DNA from: Patescibacteria group bacterium | Lineage (GTDB): Bacteria > Patescibacteriota > Minisyncoccia > Portnoybacterales > UBA2143 | Length of the DNA stretch: 8,049 bases | Reading direction: 5' to 3' | NCBI GenBank assembly: GCA_018819085.1 | Contig: JAHJQT010000025.1 | Span: forward strand, 1-8,049 | In this document: one piece after another, positions 1 through 6,713 of the stretch | Layout: each line of letters begins with the position of its first letter | Position numbering within the stretch: the stretch's first letter is position 1 | Notes under the pieces: generated by a model | What the model was told of the DNA's origin: nothing | What the model saw: the letters and a program-made list of their open reading frames with translations, nothing else | The model's database searches: none | Position numbers and translations under genes: made by a program

Positions 1-28
1 CGCCATATGAGCTTTTGCTTTTACTCAT
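1..28 (-). CDS. 5' end of an unidentified gene (partial, runs off the window)
   Basis: Only the first nine codons are inside the window, reading MSKSKSSYG, so no family can be assigned. The case for a real gene is the translation signal. The ATG at 28-26 is preceded by AAGGAGGTGATT, almost the full complement of the 16S rRNA tail, with eight bases between GGAGG and the ATG. A GTG lies directly before the ATG and could be used instead, adding one residue. It probably shares the transcript started at the promoter at 308-337, lying downstream of the 34-codon membrane micro-ORF. The start is far stronger than any other gene start in the window, so this gene is probably highly translated. Its product is unknown. 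Confidence 0.6.
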
Positions 29-31
29 CAC

Positions 32-43
32 AATCACCTCCTT
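32..43 (-). promoter_or_regulatory. Strong Shine-Dalgarno site for the partial gene at 1-28
   Basis: The minus strand reads AAGGAGGTGATT, an extended match to the anti-Shine-Dalgarno sequence. It stands out because the other genes here have weak or no SD. It decides the start of the partial gene: eight bases to the ATG at 28, five to the GTG at 31. Confidence 0.7.
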
Positions 44-169
44 ATTCAATTTTTCTCAATTATAGCTGCAAACTTAAAATTTTCTAATAAAGAACCTAAT
101 GACTCTCTGATAAGCCAAACAAAAAAGATTTTTTCAAACCTCCTTTGTTTGATTTACCAAATAATAACC

Positions 170-274
170 TTACTTTCTTCTACTCTTGTAATATTTCCCT
201 AAACACCAGATTAATAAGGTTAATATTATTGGTACTGCTATTGCAATAATAATAAGAAAAATTTTGTTATCCAT
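170..274 (-). CDS. 34-residue single-pass membrane micro-protein (candidate)
   Basis: This is a 34-codon ORF ending in TAA. It begins MDNK, continues with an unbroken hydrophobic run (IFLIIIAIAVPIILTLLIW, residues 5-23) and ends in a basic tail (GKYYKSRRK). One transmembrane helix is predicted, with the basic C-terminus in the cytoplasm by the positive-inside rule. I do not recognise a family. A consensus promoter (308-337) sits just upstream and would give a leader of about 25-30 bases, which supports real expression. Against it, there is no Shine-Dalgarno sequence before the ATG, and AT-rich DNA yields hydrophobic short ORFs by chance. It lies about 140 bases ahead of the partial gene at 1-28, probably on the same transcript. 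Confidence 0.45.
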   Translation of the reverse strand: MDNKIFLIIIAIAVPIILTLLIWCLGKYYKSRRK

Positions 275-307
275 ATTTTTAATTACAAACTACTAATTCA
301 TACTATG

Positions 308-337
308 ATTATATATATTTTATTAATCTTTTGTCAA
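308..337 (-). promoter_or_regulatory. Consensus sigma-70 type promoter
   Basis: On the minus strand TTGACA (337-332) and TATAAT (313-308) are both perfect hexamers, separated by 18 bases. Transcription would start near 300 and run into the membrane micro-ORF (274-170) and the partial gene (28-1). It lies just beyond the terminator at 369-407, so the boundary between two transcription units is clear. Confidence 0.75.
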
Positions 338-368
338 GCATTTTCCGACAAAACTTATCCACAGGCAT

Positions 369-407
369 AAAAAACAAAAATACCGCCCTATTTAAGCAGT
401 ATTTCTG
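369..407 (-). terminator. Rho-independent terminator
   Basis: The minus-strand RNA can form a 12-bp stem, CAGAAATACTGC with GCGGTATTTTTG, with two G-U pairs and a nine-base loop (395-387). A run of six U follows directly (374-369). The plus-strand reading has no U-run after the stem, so the signal is directional. It would end transcription coming from the tyrS remnant, about 140 bases after that gene's stop codon, and it insulates the promoter at 308-337. Confidence 0.8.
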
Positions 408-544
408 ATTAATACTTGTAAAACAATAGTTGACAGAAATATAATCTCCTAATATCTTTTAATGATTCTATCAAAAAATTGTCAATTTAGTGATGATAAA
501 AGCCGTTATTCAACTAAAAATTAATCTTTAGTATATACCTAAAA

Positions 545-1105
545 TTAAACAGCTTTTACTGCCACTGAATCATATCCCTGCATTAATGGATACATTAACT
601 CTCTTAATGATATTCTATTCTCTGCCTTTAGTCTTTGTTTAATATTTTTCCGAGCAATAAATTCTGCTAAAGAAAAAAGATCAGCCTGACGACAGACTTC
701 CTTATAATCAAGCTTACTCAACCATTCTGAATTATATCTCACTTCTGTTTTATCAATATCTAATATTTTACCAACCTGCTCAACATAGGTTTTCATATGC
801 ATTTTAACTTGTTCATCTGACAAGGCCGGTCTTTCTGATTCCTTATCGCTAGTATCGCCAATTGTCCCAGTAAAATCACCCACAATAAAAACAACTTGAT
901 GTCCCAATTCTTGAAAATCTCTTAATTTTAAGATAGGGACTGAACGTCCTACATGCAAATTAGAACTAGTTGGATCAATACCTAGTTTTATTCGTAATTT
1001 TTTACCAGAAAGTAATTTTTTCTTTAAATGGTCTAGATTAATAACTTCAAAAACACCACGAGTAAGTAAATTATTAATTTTTTTAGAATCTGTAATAGTT
1101 GGCAT
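545..1105 (-). pseudogene. tyrS: Tyrosyl-tRNA synthetase, N-terminal remnant
   Basis: The 186-residue product matches the N-terminal half of class I tyrosyl-tRNA synthetase, the cytoplasmic enzyme that charges tRNA-Tyr. The HIGH-type motif is in GIDPTSSNLHVGRS (residues 42-55), followed by GDFTGTIGD (77-84) and YPLMQGYDSVAVKA (172-185). Family members are about 400 residues. After VAVKA one would expect a stretch like DVELGGTDQ, but the gene reads one valine and then TAA. The rest of the Rossmann fold, the KMSKS loop and the tRNA-binding domains are missing, and I see no trace of them in 1-544. The fragment cannot aminoacylate by itself. The coding sequence is otherwise intact, which suggests recent truncation, a rearrangement, or an assembly junction. 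It starts 55 bases after the nif3 remnant, and a repeat copy lies in that gap. Confidence 0.85.
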
Positions 1106-1131
1106 ATTTTATATTCTATAACATTTTAAAG

Positions 1132-1153
1132 AAAAAGTCTCCTGACCCCTTTT
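1132..1153. repeat. Degenerate copy of the TCCTGAC hairpin repeat
   Basis: The plus strand reads AAAAAGTCTCCTGACCCC followed by TTTT. It shares the AAAAAG arm, the TCCTGAC centre and the CCTTTT arm with the repeat at 2083-2105, in the same orientation, though its stem is imperfect. It sits between the nif3 and tyrS remnants. Confidence 0.5.
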
Positions 1154-1160
1154 CCTTTTT

Positions 1161-2007
1161 CTACATATCTTCCATTACGGGTTTATCTTCAATAAAATTA
1201 GAAGACAATCCAAGTCTCTTAAAGTAATCAATCATTGATATATAAGCAAACCTTTCAGTAGAGTAATGAGTCCCACCAAGAATGTTTATTCTATGTTTTT
1301 TAGCAAAATTATGTGATTTTTTAGAATGATCATTTTTTGCCGTAATTCCTGTAACGAAAACATTTGCCTTATTTCGTGCTACTTCTTCAATTGCTTCACC
1401 TAATCCACCTCCTGCAACAACTGCAACAATCCCATCTTTTATTTCATTATCTCCATAATTATACAAACTAACTTTGTGTCCAACAGCTTTTTCAAATGCT
1501 TTTCTTAAGTCTTGAACTGTTGATAAATCTGTTTTCCAATACCCCAGCCAATGCACCAAAGTATGGTGCAAAAGCTTTTTCGGGTTTTATACCTAAAGCT
1601 TTTGCTAAGGATACACTTGTTGAATATTCTCCATAATTATCTAAAGGTACATGAAGATTATAAATTGAAATTCTTCTATCTTTGAATTGTTTTAACAATT
1701 CCCTATCCATTTGTTGGAAAACTTCTGGAGCCTTTCTAATGTCCCAAATTGATGGATGATGAACAAAAAACATTGCATCTTGAGTTCCATCATTTAAAAT
1801 TCTTTGCATAATTTCTTTTGACGGAAATACAGCGGTATAAACTTTATTTATTTCTGTCGCGAAATCACAAACCAAACCCATAGATCTTTTCTTAAAATTC
1901 TCACTAAAAAAATCAACCACAGAATCCATATGCTGTGCCCATTCATCACTCATTTCAGAAGTGATAAAATCTTTCTCAAGATGTTGATATAATTTAGTTG
2001 CTTTCAT
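1161..2007 (-). pseudogene. Nif3-family dinuclear metal protein, broken by a frameshift
   Basis: Two overlapping reading frames (2007-1492 and 1571-1161) are the two halves of one Nif3-like protein of about 281 residues. The N-terminal half has FVHHPSIWD (HHP at residues 83-85) and NLHVPLDNYGEYST (about 118-131). The C-terminal half has VAGGG and GGTHYSTE, the last His/Glu pair that binds metal in this family. Nif3/DUF34 proteins bind two metal ions in a hexameric ring; their cellular role is poorly defined. The frames cross near a GGGG run (plus strand 1542-1545): removing one G turns GCT GGG GTA TTG into GCT GGG TAT TGG and joins ALAG to YWKTDLS. The 847-base span is one base over a multiple of three, which agrees. 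All metal-binding motifs survive, so a sequencing error or recent mutation is likely. No Shine-Dalgarno sequence is visible before the ATG at 2007. Confidence 0.85.
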
Positions 2008-2024
2008 GTATTTATTAGTTATTT

Positions 2025-2054
2025 ATTATATATTTTTCAATTCCCCTCTCCCAA
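2025..2054 (-). promoter_or_regulatory. Probable promoter of the nif3 remnant
   Basis: On the minus strand a perfect TATAAT (2030-2025) follows TTGGGA (2054-2049, four of six matches to TTGACA) with an 18-base spacer. The start would fall near 2018, about ten bases before the nif3 ATG. The DNA is AT-rich here, so a chance match is possible. Confidence 0.45.
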
Positions 2055-2082
2055 ACTCCCTCCAAATTTTTTATTTAATATT

Positions 2083-2105
2083 AAAAAGGTTCCTGACACC
2101 TTTTT
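2083..2105. repeat. Palindromic TCCTGAC repeat, possible weak terminator of the radical SAM/YcaO operon
   Basis: AAAAAGGT and ACCTTTTT form a perfect 8-bp stem around the seven-base loop TCCTGAC. It lies 47 bases after the stop codon of the last operon gene, so it could end that transcript. However, its U residues lie in the stem and no separate U-tract follows on either strand. A second, degenerate copy lies at 1132-1153. From memory, the core GGTGTCAGGAACC resembles short dispersed repeats seen in various environmental genomes, sometimes linked to REP-type transposases; no such transposase is present here. Confidence 0.55.
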
Positions 2106-2151
2106 CATTCAAAAATTAGTATTTTTTTCATTGGGATCTGCGATAAGGTAG

Positions 2152-3255
2152 TTATTCAAAAACTCTCTTCTTTGCCTCTCGGATATATCTTTTAAAAACT
2201 GGTTGTGTCTTAGCACGGGATAAAATTTTTTGTGATAATTTAATAGACCAACTGTTGCGCAAATTCAAAACATCTTCGCTATTGCTGTAATTGTCTTTCT
2301 CTTTAAAAAGATACTCCTCCTTACAATTTTTACATTCTCCGCTATTAGGAGAAAAATAGCAGGATGTATATTTTTTCAAAAATCCAGATTTAATACTTCC
2401 TATTATATATCTATCTTTATCTTTAGAATTAATCAAGAGCGGCGAAAATATTATTTCTCCTTCTGGGTAAACCTCTAAATTTCGGAAAAAAGGGCATAAA
2501 TTCTTCTTATCGGTTAATTTCCTTCCTCTTAATTCACGATTGACAGAGTTCATAAAAATAAAACTGCCATGCTGAATACCTTGTTCTATTAGTTTGGTAA
2601 ATTTAATTAGATTGATCAAAAAGATCTCCTGTTGAGATGGTTTCCATTTAAATTGGGGACTTTCAATTGGCTCAATGTTAATACTGTCAAATCCTAATTT
2701 ATTCAAATAAACTAGATTATCATACATCGCATGAGCCGATGAGGGCAACACTCCGAATAAAACACAAGCGTTTTCTTTCTTAATATTTTTAAAAACTAAA
2801 GGAAGCTTATCAAATATAAGGTCGAAAGAACCCTTTTTATTATTTAAAACACGCGCTTTGTTATGGAATTTTTTTTGACCATCCAGACTGATAGCTAGTT
2901 TGATATTTGTTTTTTTAAAAAAATCCAATTTCTCTTGATTTAATAAAACACCATTAGTTCCGATTGAGATAATCAAAGACTTATTAAGAAGTCTTGCTTT
3001 ATTTTGAGCAAAATTTATTATTCTTTTTAATACATCAAAGCACAAAAGGGGCTCGCCTCCATAGATCATAAGAAGTTTTTCTGAGCCCCTTGATTCTAAA
3101 AGTAAATTTATGGCTTTAATAGCAATCTGGTATGGAATTACTTTGTTAGTTTTACGAACAAAACAATACTTGCATCTTAAAACACAGGCGGTAGTTACTG
3201 CTAACCTTAGACGATATATATCTTTGTTAAAATATAAATTTTTGATACTCGTCAT
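2152..3255 (-). CDS. Radical SAM peptide-modifying enzyme with degenerate SPASM-like C-terminus
   Basis: This 367-residue protein has the radical SAM cluster motif CVLRCKYC (Cys24, 28, 31) and the SAM-binding GGEP (66-69). ISLDGQ (122-127) follows, as in the sulfatase-maturase/SPASM branch. Such enzymes cleave S-adenosylmethionine to a 5'-deoxyadenosyl radical and commonly modify peptide side chains. The C-terminus carries a SPASM-like pattern: Cys254, eleven residues, Gly266, four residues, then Ser271 where the family rule CX9-15GX4C expects Cys. Cys299, 308 and 311 follow and may hold one auxiliary iron-sulfur cluster. The tail from about 320 is lysine-rich. Its ATG lies inside the ValRS stop (ATGA, 4-nt overlap), so it is translationally coupled as the last gene of the operon. 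Substrate is unknown; the YcaO neighbour suggests a ribosomal peptide. A non-RiPP role cannot be excluded. Confidence 0.85.
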   Translation of the reverse strand: MTSIKNLYFNKDIYRLRLAVTTACVLRCKYCFVRKTNKVIPYQIAIKAINLLLESRGSEKLLMIYGGEPLLCFDVLKRIINFAQNKARLLNKSLIISIGTNGVLLNQEKLDFFKKTNIKLAISLDGQKKFHNKARVLNNKKGSFDLIFDKLPLVFKNIKKENACVLFGVLPSSAHAMYDNLVYLNKLGFDSINIEPIESPQFKWKPSQQEIFLINLIKFTKLIEQGIQHGSFIFMNSVNRELRGRKLTDKKNLCPFFRNLEVYPEGEIIFSPLLINSKDKDRYIIGSIKSGFLKKYTSCYFSPNSGECKNCKEEYLFKEKDNYSNSEDVLNLRNSWSIKLSQKILSRAKTQPVFKRYIREAKKRVFE

Positions 3256-5435
3256 AATTTAATTTTCGGCCAACTCTCGATTATTAAAGCCCGCTTTGAC
3301 TTCCTATGCAACATTTGATAAATCTCTTCTGTGATAAAAGGGATAAACGGATGTAGTAATTTCAAAGAATTAAGCAAAACCGTATAAAGAACCCATTTAC
3401 CCGTTTGTTTTTCTTGTATATCAGATTCTTCAGAATAAAGACGCTGTTTTACATCTTCAATAGTCTTATCGCAAAATTTATGCCAAAAAAAATGATACGC
3501 CTCTTCCGCCGCTATATGGAAATTAAAGGATTCGATATTTTTAGCAATTTTTTTGCTGGCATCTTCCATTTCTTTAAGAATCCATTTGTCTTTCTTGGTA
3601 AAACGAAGGGCTTTTTGATCAATGTCTAGAGAACTAAAATCTTTTCCCAAGTTTTGTAAAACAAACCTTGAGGCATTCCAAATTTTCGTTAAAAATCTCT
3701 GCTGGGTAAGGATTTTTTCTTCCGACACAACAATATCATTTTGGCTGCTGGAGCCAAAAACCAAAGCCATTCGTAAAGCGTCCGCTCCATATTTTTCCAC
3801 CACCATCAAAGGATCTATGACATTGCCTTTTGACTTTGACATTTTCTGACGATCTTTATCGCGCACCAGACCATGAAGATAAACATATTTAAAAGGAACC
3901 TGGCCCGTGCAATAAAGACCCAACATAATCATTCGCGCTACCCAGAAAAATAAAATGTCCCAACCAGTTTCCATTACCGAAGTAGGATAAAAGAATTTGT
4001 AATCTTTTGAATTGGGATAGCCCAGAACAGCGAAAGGCCATTGCCCCGAGGAAAACCAAGTGTCAAAGGTATCGGTTTCTTCTTTTAACTTCTTGCTCTT
4101 ACAATAAGGGCACTGATTCGGCTTTTTGGAAGAAATAATAATTCCCTGCTTATTTTGACATTTTTTATTTTTCTTTTCCTGACAATACCATACAGGAATT
4201 TTAATACCCCAAGCTATCTGACGGGAAATATTCCAATCTCTGATGTTTTTCATCCAGTTAAAAAACACTTTCTCAAAACGTTTAGAGGTAAACTGTATTT
4301 CTTTCTTTTTTACGGCCATAACCGCTCTTTCAGCTAAAGGCTTAATTTTAATAAACCACTGGTCTGAAATTAAATGTTCAATCGGCTTTTTGCACTTATA
4401 ACAAACTGGAAATTGATGAGAATAATCCTCTTCTTTTTTAATTAATTTTAGTCTTTTTAAGTCTTCGATTATTTTTACACGGGCCTGAAAAACACTTAAG
4501 CCAGAATAATTAGGACTCGCTTCTTTCACTATCTTGTCATCTTTGCCAATTATCTCTATCGCTTCTAAATTATGGCGTTGACTGATTTCAAAATCTATTG
4601 GATCATGCGCTGGAGTTACTTTCACCGCTCCTGTCCCAAAATCAGGATCAATTGCTTCATCGCTGATTAAGGGAATAACTCTTTCGGTCAAAGGCAACCG
4701 AATATTTATTTTGTTTTTTAATAAAGATTGATATTTTTTGTCTTTTGGATTAACTGCTACGGCTGTATCCCCTAACATTGTTTCTGGACGGGTAGTGGCT
4801 ACGACAATAAACTTTCTTGAATTGTGAATGGGGTACTTAATGTAAATTAATTTCGTTTTCTGTTTTTGATAAACGACCTCTAAGTCGGAAAGTGAAGTTT
4901 GGTGATGAGAACACCAATTGATAACTCTTGCGCCCCGATAAATCAGACCATCTCGAAAGAGCTTTTTAAATGTTTGACATACTATCTTAATAACATCATC
5001 ATCAAGAGTAAATTTTTCCCTACTCCAATCACAGGAAGCGCCTAATTTCTTTAATTGTCCTTCCATTAGTTTTTTATTCTTTTTAGTAAAAGCAAACATC
5101 ATCTTATAAAGAGAGCTTCTGGAAAATTGGAAACGATTCTTTCCTTGTTCTTCCAAGTGTCTTTCAAAAACTACCTGAGTCTCAAAGCCGGCATGGTCGG
5201 CTCCTGGTACCCATAAAACTGTTTTCCCTTTTAATCTATGGTAACGGACCATTATATCTTCTAAAGTGACAAAAACAGCATGCCCGACGTGTAAAGAAGC
5301 ATTGGCATTAGGCGGAGGCATAATAATGCAAAACTTACCTTGTTTTCTTTTAAAATCTGGTTTAAAAAAATTACCCTTTTCCCATAGGCTGTAAATTTTA
5401 GATTCATATTTTTGAGGGTTATAAGACTTTTTCAT
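3252..5435 (-). CDS. valS: Valyl-tRNA synthetase, short form
   Basis: This class I aminoacyl-tRNA synthetase joins valine to tRNA-Val in the cytoplasm. The 727 residues contain the HIGH motif (NANASLHVGHA, 43-53) and GADHAGFETQ (78-87). The CP1 editing domain has TTRPETMLGDTAVAVNP (214-230) and GTGAVKVTPAHD (267-278). Cysteine pairs 345/348 and 418/426/442/445 probably bind zinc. KMSKSKGNVIDP (531-542) and an anticodon-binding helical domain ending at ITEEIYQ...ESWP complete it. Both catalytic signatures and the editing site look intact. Most bacterial ValRS are about 870-950 residues; this one stops after the anticodon domain and lacks the C-terminal coiled-coil arm. It begins 18 bases after ycaO and overlaps the next radical SAM gene by ATGA. 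Whether it is the cell's only ValRS or an extra copy cannot be told here. Confidence 0.95.
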   Translation of the reverse strand: MKKSYNPQKYESKIYSLWEKGNFFKPDFKRKQGKFCIIMPPPNANASLHVGHAVFVTLEDIMVRYHRLKGKTVLWVPGADHAGFETQVVFERHLEEQGKNRFQFSRSSLYKMMFAFTKKNKKLMEGQLKKLGASCDWSREKFTLDDDVIKIVCQTFKKLFRDGLIYRGARVINWCSHHQTSLSDLEVVYQKQKTKLIYIKYPIHNSRKFIVVATTRPETMLGDTAVAVNPKDKKYQSLLKNKINIRLPLTERVIPLISDEAIDPDFGTGAVKVTPAHDPIDFEISQRHNLEAIEIIGKDDKIVKEASPNYSGLSVFQARVKIIEDLKRLKLIKKEEDYSHQFPVCYKCKKPIEHLISDQWFIKIKPLAERAVMAVKKKEIQFTSKRFEKVFFNWMKNIRDWNISRQIAWGIKIPVWYCQEKKNKKCQNKQGIIISSKKPNQCPYCKSKKLKEETDTFDTWFSSGQWPFAVLGYPNSKDYKFFYPTSVMETGWDILFFWVARMIMLGLYCTGQVPFKYVYLHGLVRDKDRQKMSKSKGNVIDPLMVVEKYGADALRMALVFGSSSQNDIVVSEEKILTQQRFLTKIWNASRFVLQNLGKDFSSLDIDQKALRFTKKDKWILKEMEDASKKIAKNIESFNFHIAAEEAYHFFWHKFCDKTIEDVKQRLYSEESDIQEKQTGKWVLYTVLLNSLKLLHPFIPFITEEIYQMLHRKSKRALIIESWPKIKL

Positions 5436-5453
5436 ATCTTTTTACAGGTCTCT

Positions 5454-6713
5454 TTACAATGGATGAGGATACTGATTTACAGAGATCTTCTTATGATGGA
5501 GTTCTCTGAGCCCAAGTTGCTTCGGTAAAGCATGAAGCCTCTCGTTGCCTAAATATCGAGCGTTATATTCGCTATTTAATGGCTGGAGGCCCGGAATAAT
5601 TACTCGCACAATACGCGAATTAGACTCTAATGATTTGGGCGTTAAATTAATAAAAATTAAATCTTTTTTTATTTTTTTACAGCGATATTTTAAATATTCT
5701 ATCTTCTCCTTGTTTGTTTGAATATCTATATCGATCGCTTCGTATCTTTTTAACTCTATTTTTGAAAGATAGGGAGATTCGTATAAGAATCTAAACGCTT
5801 TATATTCCTTATTTTTTCCGTAAAATTCGGCATGTTGATATAAATCTTTAATATAATCAAAATTTTTATACCTTGAACAATACTTTTTTAAATTTTTTAG
5901 CGCCACTCTTTTAAGAAGACATTCTTGTAGGGCCTTGATAATTGCTTCTTTTACTGAGAAATTTGCCGCAGCCCCGAAAACAAAATATGGAGGCGTATCG
6001 CTTCGTAATAGGACCGAAATAACAGGTATATTAAAATCAGTTGTTAAATCATTAATTAATATATCTGTGTGATAATCCTCTTCTGTAGTTTTTATAATAA
6101 GTTTTAAGTCGTCGGGCAAGTAATCAGGTTTAATTTTTCGCGAACTCAATTTGTTGAACCATCTAATTAATACCGCATCTCGCTCGATTAATTCCAAACT
6201 TGCATTTATTATTGCAGCGCTAATACTATGTTCAATAGCGCAACCATTGCTATTAGCTCGACCTATTAGTGGTTCGAATTTCGCCCTTTGATAACCGCAA
6301 TAAACAGCAGCAGCCGGCACTAAAATTTCTTTTTTCTTAAAAAGAGATTTGCCTTTTACCCAATATATTCTATCATTGCTATTTAATTTCGTGTATCTAA
6401 ATTCTTTCTGAGAATACTGATTATCCGAAAAAGGAAAAATTTGGTCTGGATTAAGAGCTTTATTTTTTACTCCGCTATAACTCTCTATTATCATTCCTTG
6501 ACGTTGTTGAGTCTCATCAAAAGAGATAAAACATCTCTCCAAGCACTCATAAACAGCCTTCTCTTTTGCCTTGTTCTCATTTTGATCAATTCCATAGCTG
6601 TAACAAAATGCATATGGGGTCTCGCATTTGCATCGCCAGAAGAAAAAATTTTTGTCCTTCAAATTAATGCGTGAACATTTTTTGATTTCATTAAATTTCA
6701 CTGTATTTATCAT
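5454..6713 (-). CDS. ycaO: YcaO-family ATP-dependent cyclodehydratase (azoline/thioamide type)
   Basis: YcaO enzymes use ATP to activate peptide backbone amides, making thiazolines or oxazolines from Cys, Ser or Thr, or thioamides and amidines with partner proteins. The 419 residues show the family's nucleotide-binding blocks in order: ENKAKEKAVYECLERC (46-61), NSNGCAIEHS through SLELIERDA (154-180), and VKEAIIKALQECLLKR (254-269). The C-terminal region has RVIIPGLQPLN (370-380) and ends YPHPL, which recalls the proline-rich PHPFP ending of azoline-forming YcaO proteins. No ThiF-like partner, dehydrogenase or TfuA is fused or adjacent, so it may work alone or with the radical SAM enzymes. Its ATG overlaps the stop of the upstream radical SAM gene (ATGA) and valS follows 18 bases later. 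A role in ribosomal-protein modification, as proposed for E. coli YcaO, is the main alternative to a RiPP role. Confidence 0.9.
   Translation of the reverse strand: MINTVKFNEIKKCSRINLKDKNFFFWRCKCETPYAFCYSYGIDQNENKAKEKAVYECLERCFISFDETQQRQGMIIESYSGVKNKALNPDQIFPFSDNQYSQKEFRYTKLNSNDRIYWVKGKSLFKKKEILVPAAAVYCGYQRAKFEPLIGRANSNGCAIEHSISAAIINASLELIERDAVLIRWFNKLSSRKIKPDYLPDDLKLIIKTTEEDYHTDILINDLTTDFNIPVISVLLRSDTPPYFVFGAAANFSVKEAIIKALQECLLKRVALKNLKKYCSRYKNFDYIKDLYQHAEFYGKNKEYKAFRFLYESPYLSKIELKRYEAIDIDIQTNKEKIEYLKYRCKKIKKDLIFINLTPKSLESNSRIVRVIIPGLQPLNSEYNARYLGNERLHALPKQLGLRELHHKKISVNQYPHPL

Noticed and set aside
355..363. TTATCCACA, a perfect DnaA-box match
   Set aside because: It is a single site with no second box and no dnaA or dnaN nearby. 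One such match per tens of kilobases is expected by chance, so an origin is not supported.
416..458. Plus-strand promoter-like hexamers (TTGTAA-N18-TATAAT and TTGACA-N17-TATCTT)
   Set aside because: Downstream there is only the antisense side of the tyrS remnant and no plus-strand gene; AT-rich DNA gives such matches often.
475..488. Short palindrome AAATTG-T-CAATTT
   Set aside because: It could be an operator, but it is made only of AT-rich arms and is not tied to a convincing promoter or gene start.
2127..2133. Tiny ORF MKKILIFE after the last radical SAM gene as a second precursor peptide
   Set aside because: Eight codons without a Shine-Dalgarno sequence in AT-rich DNA is expected by chance, and it has no Cys, Ser or Thr for YcaO.
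3405..4337. Plus-strand ORFs of 60-75 codons within the ValRS region
   Set aside because: They are antisense to a clearly conserved ValRS gene and contain no recognisable domain; low-complexity Phe/Ile/Leu content is what the complement of Lys/Glu-rich coding DNA yields.
6441..6674. Plus-strand 77-codon ORF antisense to ycaO
   Set aside because: It lies wholly opposite the conserved N-terminal part of YcaO and shows no family signature.
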